A stretch of 64,000 nt of DNA from Brevundimonas bacteroides DSM 4726 (lineage in GTDB: Bacteria > Pseudomonadota > Alphaproteobacteria > Caulobacterales > Caulobacteraceae). A program made the translations under genes and the position numbers. Below, one piece after another: positions 16,887-25,344 of the stretch; position 1 is the first letter of the stretch; each line of letters opens with the position of its first letter. The notes under the pieces were generated by a model. That model did no database searches. It saw nothing but the letters and a program-made list of their open reading frames with translations, and had not been told where the DNA came from. The DNA lies in assembly GCF_000701445.1 (NCBI RefSeq), contig NZ_JNIX01000010.1:62001-126000 (forward strand). Reading direction: 5' to 3'.

Positions 16887-17222
16887 ATGTCTCGCATCAG
16901 CTTCGTCGAACTGCCCACCTCCGACCTGTCGTCGACCCGCTCCTTCTACGCCGACGCATTCGGAATGGCCTTCACCGACTTCGGCCCGAGCTATTCGTGC
17001 ACCCTGACGGGCGATGTGGACCTGGGCCTGCAGGCCGACGCCAGTGAAGCCACCTCCACGCCCTTGGCCGTCATCACGGTCGATGATCTAGAGGCCGCCC
17101 TAGACGCGGTCGGCAAGGCGGGCGGGGTCGTGACCAAACCCATCTTCGCCTTTCCTGGGGGCCGCCGCTTTCATTTTCGGGATCCGAGCGGCAACGAGCT
17201 CGCCGCCCTTAAGGCGGACTAA
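16887..17222 (+). CDS. VOC-family (glyoxalase-like) protein
   Basis: This 111-residue protein is a single VOC unit: SFVELPTSDLSSTRSFYADAF, LAVITVDDLEAALDAVGKAGG, and the C-terminal RRFHFRDPSGNELAAL where the Glu is the usual metal ligand. It belongs to the short lactoylglutathione-lyase-like group often encoded beside WYL regulators. Substrate is not predictable. AAAGGACTGAGG precedes the ATG and also contains the TfoX stop, so translation is probably coupled. Confidence 0.85.
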   Translation: MSRISFVELPTSDLSSTRSFYADAFGMAFTDFGPSYSCTLTGDVDLGLQADASEATSTPLAVITVDDLEAALDAVGKAGGVVTKPIFAFPGGRRFHFRDPSGNELAALKAD

Positions 17223-17290
17223 TGGCGGCTCGCATCCTCTTTGTCCTGGCCGCTTTAGCTTTCACCGGCTGCGGCCTTGCGCGCCCATGA
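17222..17290 (+). CDS. Tiny lipoprotein-like ORF overlapping the VOC stop codon
   Basis: The sequence TAATG joins the VOC stop to an ATG that opens a 22-codon frame. The peptide MAARILFVLAALAFTGCGLA looks like a complete lipoprotein signal: two-residue N-region with Arg, hydrophobic core, lipobox FTGC, then four residues. Peptides of this type (entericidin-like) are easily missed. The 1-base overlap implies reinitiation after the VOC gene. It could equally be the front of a decayed lipoprotein, since the following region is degenerate. Confidence 0.4.
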   Translation: MAARILFVLAALAFTGCGLARP

Positions 17291-17335
17291 ACAATTCCTC
17301 GTCATGCCCCTGTAGAGAGCGTTGCTTCCCCGTCG

Positions 17336-17626
17336 ATGACCCCAGATCCCCTGTCACCGATGCATCGCTGTGCGCTGAGAGCGCGCGTTGAAGCTGGACT
17401 GACGTTGGTCACGGCTCTCCATGACCTCTCCGTCCTGGTGTCGTCGTGCGACGCCGGACTGATGCTGGCCGATGGCAGGGTCGCGATGTCGTTGGACGAA
17501 AACACGCTTCGACACGCCGCGATGGATCCTGCGAGCTTTGAGCTGCAGACGATCACCCTTCTGCGAAGAGGGGCAGACGAGCCGGGAAAGCGCCGTCTTC
17601 CGGCTGATACGCCGAAAGCTGATTAG
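17336..17626 (+). pseudogene. Relic of an ABC-transporter ATPase (C-terminal part)
   Basis: The readable 96 residues contain ARVEAGLTLVTALHDLSVL and GLMLADGRVAMS, which match the end of an ABC ATPase of the iron/heme/cobalamin importer type: the beta strand before the H-loop, the H-loop His (LHDLS) and the switch region, then the LLxxGRV strand. There is no Walker A, signature or Walker B upstream, so it cannot be a working ATPase. It lies between the TfoX/VOC operon and a hypothetical lipoprotein in a stretch of weak coding character. The initiation codon of this frame has no convincing ribosome-binding site. Confidence 0.45.
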
Positions 17627-17649
17627 GGAATTCAACTTCAAGCGGAGTG

Positions 17650-18159
17650 ATGGACATGAGAGCGATGATGATGGCGAGGGGATTGGCGGCGTTGGTCGTC
17701 GCTGCCACCATGTCGGCGTGCGCGAGCGCAGCTCCGCCGCTGGTGAGAGACCAGCAACGCACAGCGTTTGTATTCGCCACGGTCGGTCAGTCGGAGTGGT
17801 GCCCTGCCGGAAACGTGACGGTGGACCTGGAGACGGGGGACTACGCGTTCACAGCGCCGGCGCCACGCACCGTTTGTCAGAACCCACGCCTTGAACGACC
17901 TGTGGTGGAAGGACGGTTATCGGCCTCTCAGATCGGCCCGCTCCGACAATCGTTTGACCGAGCGAGCGAGCAGGGCCTCAACGCCTGCCAAAGCGGTCGG
18001 CGGCCAAGCGATGTCGTGATCAGCAATGGAGGACTCCATGTGCTGGTCCTCAACAACGGGCGGGCTACAAACGCGGCGCCGTCTGAACTTTCATGTTGGA
18101 GCGAGGCCGCTTGGGAATTGCACCGCTTGCTAGACGCGACGTTTCCTTCCGGTCGCTAA
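17650..18159 (+). CDS. Hypothetical lipoprotein
   Basis: The product is about 169 residues with a lipoprotein signal (LVVAATMSAC, Cys near residue 24). The mature part has four further cysteines (EWCPAG, RTVCQN, LNACQS, LSCWSE) that could form two disulfides. I recognise no family. Several ATG codons cluster at the start (17650, 17656, 17665); AGCGGAG lies just before 17650. The preceding ABC relic and following repeat region suggest an unstable neighbourhood. Confidence 0.65.
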   Translation: MDMRAMMMARGLAALVVAATMSACASAAPPLVRDQQRTAFVFATVGQSEWCPAGNVTVDLETGDYAFTAPAPRTVCQNPRLERPVVEGRLSASQIGPLRQSFDRASEQGLNACQSGRRPSDVVISNGGLHVLVLNNGRATNAAPSELSCWSEAAWELHRLLDATFPSGR

Positions 18160-18199
18160 GGGTCACTTCGGCGTCGCGAGCTTGGTCTTCACAAAGTCA

Positions 18200-18325
18200 G
18201 TCTGTTCCGCGCCAGAAGCGGTCTTTCGCTGGCTGCCGAAAAGGCGGCATTTGGACGGGGTCCCAAGGTCTGCTTGCAGGCCGGAAACCGATAGCCGTTG
18301 TCGACCCATTGCGGACAATGGGAGT
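18200..18325. repeat. Degenerate intergenic repeat
   Basis: CGCCAGAAGCGGTCTTTC at about 18211-18228, followed by CCGAAAAGGCGGCATTTGGACGG, resembles the segment at 4829-4880 (CGCCAGAAGCTGTCTTTC ... CCGAAAATACGACATTC). A TGCGGACAATGGGAGTC element follows near 18308. These are worn members of the family whose clean core GCGGACATTC occurs at 5613, 5681 and 25801. The element fills the gap between two convergent genes. Confidence 0.45.
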
Positions 18326-18337
18326 CTGCTCGCAGGC

Positions 18338-18877
18338 CTAGTCGCTGACCGTGAAGCCCGTAATCGGGGTTCCCGGGGGCAGGTCCTCAATCTGCTGATG
18401 CAATTGACCGGCGATACTAATCTTCGCCACAGCGAGGGTCTTGGCGAGATTCTTCGCTGCAAACTTCCCCCCAATGGCTGGCGAAACAGCCCAATCAAAG
18501 CATTCTCCTGATCCTAGGATCAGCCCGCGCCTTATAGCTGCCTGAACCCACACATCGCCGAGGAGCTCATCTCGATAGTCGTCGTCTTCTATGGCCTGCA
18601 AAAAGGCCGTTTGGTCCCGAGCGACGACCCGGACAGTGCCCTCAAGCATATCCAACATCACGATCCCATCCGACGTCTCGAAGAACAGGTCGCCAAATGC
18701 ACCTACGAAGGCGACGCTTGCCTGTGGCGGTGCAAGCCATTCCCAGGTCGCCAATGCCCTTTCAACATCCGGTGCCGGCATGGCGATGACGAGCGATGGG
18801 TAGCGTCGCCTAACAGCCTCGGCTAGCGGAACAGCTTTCTGCAATGCCGTTGGATCCCCGAATAGTCGCTTGAACAT
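18338..18877 (-). CDS. DUF1851 / T6SS Tdi1-immunity-domain-like protein
   Basis: The 179-residue protein has, from about residue 60 on, the DUF1851 pattern: FGDLFFETSDGIVMLDMLEG, DDYRDELLGDVWVQAAIRRG and the closing CFDWAVSPAIGGKFAAKN followed by a helical end. This domain forms the C-terminal part of Tdi1, an immunity protein against the Agrobacterium type VI DNase effector, and also occurs in many stand-alone proteins that act as immunity or housekeeping factors. No toxin or T6SS gene is present here. The ATG at 18875-18877 is used; one four codons further upstream is possible. It lies directly downstream of the integrase gene on the same strand. Confidence 0.7.
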   Translation of the reverse strand: MFKRLFGDPTALQKAVPLAEAVRRRYPSLVIAMPAPDVERALATWEWLAPPQASVAFVGAFGDLFFETSDGIVMLDMLEGTVRVVARDQTAFLQAIEDDDYRDELLGDVWVQAAIRRGLILGSGECFDWAVSPAIGGKFAAKNLAKTLAVAKISIAGQLHQQIEDLPPGTPITGFTVSD

Positions 18878-18983
18878 GGCATTACACAATGAACCTGACG
18901 CGCTCAGCGAAAAATGGTTCGAAGTCTGAAATCCACCCCTGAGAGACCTTCGGTGGGTCCGCTTTGCGCAGACCCACCTAGCG

Positions 18984-19616
18984 TCAAAGGTCGATCTGTT
19001 CGGAGATCTCTAGCGCGTCGTCGACCTCGATGCCGAGGTACCTGACCGTGCTCTCCAGTTTTCCGTGGCCGAGAAGCAGCTGGCAGGCGCGTAGATTGCC
19101 CGTCTTCTTGTAGATCAAAGCCACCTTGGTTCGTCTGAGGCTGTGAGTGCCGTAGGCGCTTGGGTTGAGGTCGATGGTGCGGACCCATCGATCGACAAGA
19201 CGGGCGTATTGCCTCGTGCCAATGTGCTGGCCGGCGCGGCTGCGGCTTGGGAACAGCCAGTCGTTCGACAGTCCTCCTCGTACCTCGAGCCAGTGCGCGA
19301 GCGCATCTCGCGCCGGCTCCGTGATCTCAAATGGCACCGGTCGCCCTGTCTTCTGTTGGACGACCGTTGAACGCTGCCGAACCACGCCAGCTTGGGCGAC
19401 GTCAGCGATCCTCAGTTTGACGAGATCACAGCCCCTGAGCTTCGCGTCCAAGGCCACATTGAACATCGCCAGGTCACGTACCGCTCCGACCGATTTCAAA
19501 TGCTGCCGGATGGCCCAGATATGCTTCGGCTTCAGCGGTGCTTTAGCACCGGTCATGCGACCAGCGTTCCAGGGTTTACGGGGCGTGCGGAATAGATCGG
19601 GCTGGCCCATGGCCAC
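18984..19616 (-). CDS. Small tyrosine recombinase / integrase
   Basis: The 210-residue protein is essentially a catalytic domain without the usual N-terminal arm-binding and core-binding domains. Visible catalytic residues are the first Arg in DAKLRGCDLVKLR, the HxxR box in THSLRRTK, the His of LLGHGKLESTVRYLG and the Tyr nucleophile in that last motif. The family is common in alphaproteobacterial plasmids and islands and is shorter than XerC/D by about 90 residues. No att-site repeats or tRNA are recognisable beside it, and the only clear cargo candidate is the DUF1851 gene downstream. It may be a domesticated or orphan recombinase. Confidence 0.88.
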   Translation of the reverse strand: MAMGQPDLFRTPRKPWNAGRMTGAKAPLKPKHIWAIRQHLKSVGAVRDLAMFNVALDAKLRGCDLVKLRIADVAQAGVVRQRSTVVQQKTGRPVPFEITEPARDALAHWLEVRGGLSNDWLFPSRSRAGQHIGTRQYARLVDRWVRTIDLNPSAYGTHSLRRTKVALIYKKTGNLRACQLLLGHGKLESTVRYLGIEVDDALEISEQIDL

Positions 19617-19761
19617 CTCCTACGATCGAGACCCCACGCCAAAGCTACACCCATCGGGGCGACAGTGCGCCGACATCGATCATTCGTTAGCCGCCAACCA
19701 TCGGACATTGGCGCCAACGCAGTGTTCACCCCTATCTCCGCTAGCTTGTGAGCCACGCAGC

Positions 19762-20166
19762 CTAGTTGCGTCGCATCTCGGGGCCGCCGACGGATCTACG
19801 GTCGCCCTGACGGCCTCCGCCGTTAAGCATCATGAGCTCAAGCCGGATTTCGATCAGCCGCTGTTCGACACAACCGATCATGAAGGCGAAGACCGCGACA
19901 GCCAGGCCAGCAGCCATGGTCGCCACCGCGACCCAGGGAGTATCGTCAACCAGCAGCTCTGCGGCGACCACCGTCACGATCAAGATGCCCAGGGTCATGC
20001 CGGTCGCGATCGCCCCGCCCTTTTGCAGCATCGATCGCCGAGGGGCGGTCGAGTTGACCCGGCTTCCGGGCCTTCGGCGATCGCGGCCTCGGCGCCGCTC
20101 CGGAGGAGTGATCGTTGCTGGTGCGTGAGGGTCGTTATCGGCCATGAGTTGGGCCTCCAGCGCCAT
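19762..20166 (-). CDS. Small inner-membrane protein, unknown
   Basis: The 134-residue protein has a highly basic N-terminal half (RRRGRDRRRPGSR) and two transmembrane helices (about 50-70 and 78-100), followed by a short soluble tail. AGGATAG precedes the ATG at a normal distance. It follows the TadG-like gene by 9 bases on the same strand and may share its transcript. I recognise no family; the 19617-19761 gap behind it contains a degenerate CGGACATTGG repeat. Confidence 0.6.
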   Translation of the reverse strand: MALEAQLMADNDPHAPATITPPERRRGRDRRRPGSRVNSTAPRRSMLQKGGAIATGMTLGILIVTVVAAELLVDDTPWVAVATMAAGLAVAVFAFMIGCVEQRLIEIRLELMMLNGGGRQGDRRSVGGPEMRRN

Positions 20167-20175
20167 GGGTCTATC

Positions 20176-21408
20176 CTATTGAATGAGGCGGGCGCCGCCC
20201 GACCTTGGTCCAACACCGTCAGGCACCGGCACGTCGCTGGCCCCGTAGTTGGCGTTGATGATCAGCGAGGGAGACCCCTTGAGCTGGATGGAACGGGCCA
20301 CAATCACCGTCCAGGCGCTCTCGCGGGCCACGTCCGCCTTGCCGTCCACAAGCAGAAGCGCCTGGGGCACGTAGATCACGCCCAGAAGGCGGTCGACGTT
20401 TTCACTGGTGATGATGAAGTCCTGTGTATTGTCTCTCGTCGCGGCCATCACCAAGCCCGCGTAAGGACCCGTTTTCCTTCCATCCAGGTTCACGAGCGCC
20501 CTATCCTGGAAGTCGAACTTTGATGCTTTATCGAAGAAGAGAACGACATCGACACCCGTTAATCGGGCGTCTTCTTTGACCTGAAGGTGCCCATCTCGGA
20601 ACCAATGTTCGCCGGGCGCCAAAGTCAGTTCGGCGCTGCCGGAAATTTGAATTCCGCCGCAATGTACGCCAGCCGGGAGGCGTATGACGCCCGATGACGC
20701 AGAAAGACTTTGGGACGATCCAGAACAGCTCCTGCGCTCGTCCAGCGCGAGGTCGGCGAAGGGGTCGGGAATATCCGCCGCCCCGGTCCCGGGTGAAGGG
20801 CTGATCTGTCCTCGCGCGGAGGTCACCGCCTGCACCATCGCAGCTTCGATGCGCCCCCCCTCCACAAGAACGTCCCGATTGGAATGAACCATGCAGGCTG
20901 GCGCACGCAGCCGACTGCTATCTTTGACGTTGATAACCTTGTCTGCCTGCTTCGATGTGGCAAGCACGCAAAGCGGTGTCATGCCGACCGATACGGCGCG
21001 CGATACGGCCCCGAACTTCCAGCCGCCGGGCGGCAGCAGGTTGACGAAGAAGGACGGGGCGACGACGTCCATGCTGACCTGCATGACTCTTTGAGAACCC
21101 TGTTGGACGATCTGCACGACCGGAGTGACCGAGGGCTTTTTCGTCCACTCCTCCAAGTGAGCGTCGATCATTGCCTCGACCCGGGAGATCGCGACATCGT
21201 CGCTGATGGCCAAAGCAAGGTGAGACGCACCCGCAAGGGCGGCGGCATCGGCGATATCCTGAACGCGCTCACGGTCGGACACCACGCGCTGCAAGTCCAC
21301 CGCCCCGGCGACAAGGACGGTCAGGGTGGGCAAGGCCAGCGCGGTGATAAGGGCGACGTGGCCGCGCTCGTCGGTCCAGCACCGTCGCACGAAATCCAGG
21401 ACCTGCAT
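20176..21408 (-). CDS. TadG-like pilus assembly protein
   Basis: The 410-residue protein opens with the TadE/TadG signature: a short cytoplasmic start, DERGHVALITALALPTLTVLVAGAVDL as transmembrane helix with the conserved Glu, and VQDIADAAALAGASHLA, the region in which Tad minor pseudopilins and TadG line up. The long periplasmic part (about 60-400) is beta-rich, has four cysteines and resembles the adhesin-like C-terminal region of TadG proteins. No other tad/cpa genes are in the window, so it is an orphan copy. It is directly followed and preceded by genes of signal transduction, the receiver protein at 21411 being 2 bases upstream. Confidence 0.75.
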   Translation of the reverse strand: MQVLDFVRRCWTDERGHVALITALALPTLTVLVAGAVDLQRVVSDRERVQDIADAAALAGASHLALAISDDVAISRVEAMIDAHLEEWTKKPSVTPVVQIVQQGSQRVMQVSMDVVAPSFFVNLLPPGGWKFGAVSRAVSVGMTPLCVLATSKQADKVINVKDSSRLRAPACMVHSNRDVLVEGGRIEAAMVQAVTSARGQISPSPGTGAADIPDPFADLALDERRSCSGSSQSLSASSGVIRLPAGVHCGGIQISGSAELTLAPGEHWFRDGHLQVKEDARLTGVDVVLFFDKASKFDFQDRALVNLDGRKTGPYAGLVMAATRDNTQDFIITSENVDRLLGVIYVPQALLLVDGKADVARESAWTVIVARSIQLKGSPSLIINANYGASDVPVPDGVGPRSGGARLIQ

Positions 21409-21410
21409 GA

Positions 21411-21863
21411 TTAGGCAGCCGTCTTGGTTGCCGACGCCCGACCTAGCCGCAGCGAAGCCTCAGCGCGCGCGGCCCGGAGGGTGAACTTGATCTGGTAGCC
21501 GAGCAGGCGCCAGTTCAAAGGTTTGGTCACGAAGCCCGTCGCGCCTGCATCAAACGCGCGATCGATCGCGCTCACGTCTTCCCGGCCAGTTTCGACGATG
21601 ACAGGCAGATGGGCGAAACTATGGTCGGATCGGATGCAGCCAAGCAGCTCAAAACCATCCATCCGAGGCATGAGCAGATCGGTCAGAACCAGGTCATAGG
21701 TCTGACGGTGCAGGGCTTCGAGCGCGTTCACGCCGTCAGCCGCAACGTCGACCTCAACCGTGGAAGTAGACAGATTAACTTGCGCAAACTCGCGCAGGAT
21801 TGGGTCGTCGTCCACGAACAGCAGGCGCGCATGCTCCGTGAGGACATAGAAGAAAGTCGACAT
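21411..21863 (-). CDS. Single-domain response regulator (receiver only)
   Basis: The 150-residue protein is a receiver domain with an acidic pocket (FVDDDP), the phospho-acceptor Asp in LVLTDLLMPRMDG, a Thr/Ser-type switch at VIVETGRED and the Lys of VTKPLNW. A short helical C-terminal extension (RAARAEASLRLGRA) has no DNA-binding domain. It is divergent from the large hybrid kinase gene and 2 bases upstream of the TadG-like gene, so it probably relays or sinks phosphate for that kinase and may control surface attachment. The start at 21861-21863 follows AGGAAGAG. Confidence 0.88.
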   Translation of the reverse strand: MSTFFYVLTEHARLLFVDDDPILREFAQVNLSTSTVEVDVAADGVNALEALHRQTYDLVLTDLLMPRMDGFELLGCIRSDHSFAHLPVIVETGREDVSAIDRAFDAGATGFVTKPLNWRLLGYQIKFTLRAARAEASLRLGRASATKTAA

Positions 21864-21979
21864 ACTCTTCCTCCGGAGGCCAGCCCGCCTCCTCAGTCCC
21901 CCGACTGACGTCTTTGCTTAAGTCGCTGGTCATTAACGCGAGGTATAAGGAATATCATATCAACGTTACGGCTAAGCTT

Positions 21980-24900
21980 GTGTACTATACTCGACACAAC
22001 GGGACGGGGCTGGCTCGAAAACTGGCGGTCGCCCTGATAATCGCGTTGTCGATTTCGACAGTGGTGACCTCCGGGCTTACGGCTTGGCTCGACCTTCGCC
22101 GGCAAGCGCGGCTGCAAACCGAAGGGCTTTCACAGACAACGAAGGTTGTGGCTTCTCTGGCGGCGGACGCTGTGGCCCGACAAGACCGAGCAGAGGCCTT
22201 CGTCGCCATCAGGTCGATCGGTCAGATGACGGACGTGCATTACGCCCGCGTTGAATCGATTCACGGCCTGCTCGCGGAGACCGGCAGCGGAACGCGGCTG
22301 CTCTCTGATGCGCAAGTGATCGGGGATGTCGGCCAGCCGTCTCTATGGCGCGTGCTGCGAAGCGGCTCGATTCAGGCTTCGGCGCCGGTAATCCACGAAG
22401 GTCGTCGGGTCGGGTCGGTCACGCTCTACAGCCGCGCGCCTGACCTGGGGGGGCGCGTGCTCTCCACGGTTTGGATCGCTCTGCTCGGCGCGCTTGCAGC
22501 CGGGGCCGTCGGTCTGGTTCTCGCCTTGCGCCTGGCAGGCCGGACGATCCGTCCCGTGCTGGCGCTCGCGGGCGTCGTCCGCGAAGTCCACGAGACGGGA
22601 AACTTCCATCGGACTGTCGACGTGCGGGCTGACGGAGAGGTGGCGGAACTCATCACGGGGTTCGATACGCTGTTGACCTCCATCCGCCAGCGGGACGCCG
22701 TCATCGCGCAGCAGGTGGAGGGTCTTGAATCCGAGGTCGCGGCGCGCACGGAGGATCTGGTCATCGCGCGCGACGCAGCCGAGCAGGCCAATGCGGCGAA
22801 GTCGGACTTTCTGGCTGTCATGAGTCACGAGATCCGAACACCGCTGAACGGCATCCTGGCGCTCAGCGAGATGCTCGCCCATTCGGACCTTCCGCAGCGA
22901 CAGCAGCGCTACGCTGGAGTGATCGCAAAGTCCGGACAGTCGCTTCTCAGCATCATCAACGACATCCTCGACTTCTCTAAAGTCGAGGCCGGCAAGATGG
23001 ACCTGGAGGCCGTCGAGGTGGACCTTCTGGAGGTCGCTGAGGACGTCGCCAGCCTGTTCGCCGCGAAGGCGCGCGAGAAGCGTCTGGACCTCGCCGTTTA
23101 TGTCGATCCGACCCTTTGGAAGGTGCTGGGCGATCCGGTCCGCCTGCGTCAGATCATCGGCAATCTCGTGAACAACGCCATCAAGTTCACCGAGATCGGC
23201 GGGGTGAGCATCGAAGTGGAAGCGCATCGGGGCGACGTGCGAATAGCCGTCCGCGACACCGGCCCCGGCATTCCGGCCGACCGATTGCCCGCGCTGTTCG
23301 ACGCTTTCACTCAGGCGGACCAGACCACCACGCGCAAGCATGGGGGCACCGGGCTGGGCCTGGCCATCTGCGACCGGTTGGTGCGGTCCATGGGCGGACG
23401 GTGGGAGCTGGAGAGTACAGTCGGTGCCGGATCGACCTTCGCCTTTCGGGCTCCGCTTCAGCCGGTCGGAGACGCCGTCGGCCTGCCGGCCGGACCTGCG
23501 TCGCTCTGCATCCGTGATCTGGTGGGCCAGACCGGCGAAGCGCTGCGCCGGTACGTTGAGGCGACGGGGACGGTGGTCGACGACGCGGCGACGGCGGGCT
23601 TTACGCGGCCGAACTCAGCCCAGCCTGCCCTCTCAGTGATCGTCTGTGGCGATGAGGACGAAGCTGCGGACATGCGTCGCTCGACGAGCGACCTTTGTGT
23701 CCTAGTCAAGCCGCTGCGCCGAGCGGAGGTCTTCTTGGTCCTCGAACAGATGGGCCGTGGCGAAGCGCCCCGTCTCGAGGACACGACAGCGGTCGATGCG
23801 TCGTTGCAGACCTTCCCCGGAGCGCGAGTTCTGGTGGTGGACGACTCGGAGGTCAATCGTGAGGTTGCGACGGAGGCGCTATCACGGCTGGGCGTCGCCG
23901 TGGACACAGCCGAGGACGGCTTCAGGGCTATCGAACGCCTGCGGGCCAAGACCTACGACATGGTTCTCATGGACGGATCCATGCCGGAGCTCGACGGCTT
24001 TGAGGCGACACGACGCGTTCGGACCGAGGAACGCGAGACCGGACGCGCTCGAACTCCGATTGTCGCCCTGACGGCGCACGTGGTCGGGGCTGGAGCCCAG
24101 GCCTGGCGCGATTGCGACATGGACGGGGTGATCCACAAACCGTTCACATTGCGGGATCTGACGCGCGAGTTAGCGAGGCACTGCAGCACGTTCGGCACGA
24201 GCGCCCCGACACCTGTGTCCGGGTCATCCGTCGCCACGCTTGACGCCGGTCTGCTAGATCCGGTTGTCCGAGGCGAACTGACGGCGATGATGGCCTCGGG
24301 CCGGACGGAGTTCGTTCAGCGCATTCACCACCTGTATGCGGAAAATGCGCCGGCCCGGCTCGCCGAAGTCGAGACGGCCAGCCGCGAGCGGGACCTCTCA
24401 GCGGCCGCTCGCGCAGCCCACGCCCTGCGGTCCATGAGCCTCAGCCTAGGCGCTTCCGCAGTGGCAGTGGCCGCCCAGGCGGTCGAGCTGGCGGCCCAAG
24501 GCGGAGATTTGGCGCCGTCGCTGGTCGAAAAACTGGCGGTTCTGGTGCCGAAGACGCTGCAGCTGTTCGATCAAGAGATCGCGCCTGCGACGCCGCCGAG
24601 AACGATTGCAGAAGAGTTGGAACAGGCGATCGGCGATGGGGAGCTGACTCTGGCTTATCAGAGACTTGTCGATCGGACGGGCCTCTCGACTGGGAAGGCA
24701 GAAGCGCTCGTCCGCTGGACCGGAGCTGACGGCGGTCGATCTCCCGCGGAGTTCATTCCGCGGCTTGAGGCGGAAGGAGGGATCGAGCGGCTCACCGATT
24801 GGGTTCTGACCAAGGCGCTCCAAGACACCGCCGAGATGGACCTCCGTGTGGCGGTCAACGTATCGGCGTCGGAATTCCAGCGTGCGGGCTTTGCTGATCG

Positions 24901-25339
24901 TGTGGAACGGGCCCTGAAGGCCACAGCCGTTCGACCGGATCAACTGGAGATCGAAGTCACCGAGACCGCTCTCTTGGACGTCGCGGCGGCCTCGCGCACG
25001 CTTTCGGAACTGCAGGGGCGGGGCGTCTCAGTCGCGCTCGATGACTTCGGCTCCGGGTTCACCAGTCTCCACGCCTTGCGCGAGCTCCCGTTCAATACCC
25101 TGAAGATCGACCAGAGCTTCATCGAGCGCTGCTGCTCCGACACCGCCTCTGCGGCCATTCTCCACGCCGTCATCGGCGTTGGCCGGGCGCTCGGAATGAC
25201 CGTCGTCTGCGAAGGCGTGGAAACAGCCGCTCAGGCGGAGTTCCTGCGCGTCGCCGGCGCACATCTCATGCAGGGTTATCACTTTCACCGGCCGGTTCCC
25301 CTCGCCGACCTCCAAGCCTCACTTGCAAAGGCCGCGTAG
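21980..25339 (+). CDS. Hybrid histidine kinase with REC, HPt and EAL domains
   Basis: A protein of about 1119 residues with, in order: a transmembrane helix (about 15-35), a periplasmic or membrane-proximal sensor, a second helix (about 160-185), HAMP (to about 240), a coiled coil, HisKA with His in VMSHEIRTPLNG (near 283), HATPase (N box NLVNNAIKF, GGTGLGLAI), a degenerate receiver-like segment (about 510-600), a full receiver with phospho-acceptor Asp in VLMDGSMPELDG (near 664), an HPt with His in ARAAHALRSMSLSLG (near 813) and a C-terminal EAL domain. The EAL domain keeps EALVRW, NVSASEF, EVTETAL, DDFGSG, KIDQSFI and CEGVET, so c-di-GMP hydrolysis is likely. The start is uncertain: the GTG at 21980 is used, and a TTG at 21914 lies in AT-rich, promoter-like DNA. 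Confidence 0.88.
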   Translation: MYYTRHNGTGLARKLAVALIIALSISTVVTSGLTAWLDLRRQARLQTEGLSQTTKVVASLAADAVARQDRAEAFVAIRSIGQMTDVHYARVESIHGLLAETGSGTRLLSDAQVIGDVGQPSLWRVLRSGSIQASAPVIHEGRRVGSVTLYSRAPDLGGRVLSTVWIALLGALAAGAVGLVLALRLAGRTIRPVLALAGVVREVHETGNFHRTVDVRADGEVAELITGFDTLLTSIRQRDAVIAQQVEGLESEVAARTEDLVIARDAAEQANAAKSDFLAVMSHEIRTPLNGILALSEMLAHSDLPQRQQRYAGVIAKSGQSLLSIINDILDFSKVEAGKMDLEAVEVDLLEVAEDVASLFAAKAREKRLDLAVYVDPTLWKVLGDPVRLRQIIGNLVNNAIKFTEIGGVSIEVEAHRGDVRIAVRDTGPGIPADRLPALFDAFTQADQTTTRKHGGTGLGLAICDRLVRSMGGRWELESTVGAGSTFAFRAPLQPVGDAVGLPAGPASLCIRDLVGQTGEALRRYVEATGTVVDDAATAGFTRPNSAQPALSVIVCGDEDEAADMRRSTSDLCVLVKPLRRAEVFLVLEQMGRGEAPRLEDTTAVDASLQTFPGARVLVVDDSEVNREVATEALSRLGVAVDTAEDGFRAIERLRAKTYDMVLMDGSMPELDGFEATRRVRTEERETGRARTPIVALTAHVVGAGAQAWRDCDMDGVIHKPFTLRDLTRELARHCSTFGTSAPTPVSGSSVATLDAGLLDPVVRGELTAMMASGRTEFVQRIHHLYAENAPARLAEVETASRERDLSAAARAAHALRSMSLSLGASAVAVAAQAVELAAQGGDLAPSLVEKLAVLVPKTLQLFDQEIAPATPPRTIAEELEQAIGDGELTLAYQRLVDRTGLSTGKAEALVRWTGADGGRSPAEFIPRLEAEGGIERLTDWVLTKALQDTAEMDLRVAVNVSASEFQRAGFADRVERALKATAVRPDQLEIEVTETALLDVAAASRTLSELQGRGVSVALDDFGSGFTSLHALRELPFNTLKIDQSFIERCCSDTASAAILHAVIGVGRALGMTVVCEGVETAAQAEFLRVAGAHLMQGYHFHRPVPLADLQASLAKAA

Positions 25340-25344
25340 CGTTT

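Noticed and set aside
18905-18945. TGGTTCGAAGTC resembling a tRNA T-arm next to the integrase
   Set aside because: No acceptor stem, anticodon arm or CCA end can be folded around it, so it is not a tRNA attachment site.
21914-21979. N-terminal extension of the hybrid kinase from a TTG
   Set aside because: The stretch is AT-rich, has no ribosome-binding site before it and looks like promoter DNA between divergent genes.
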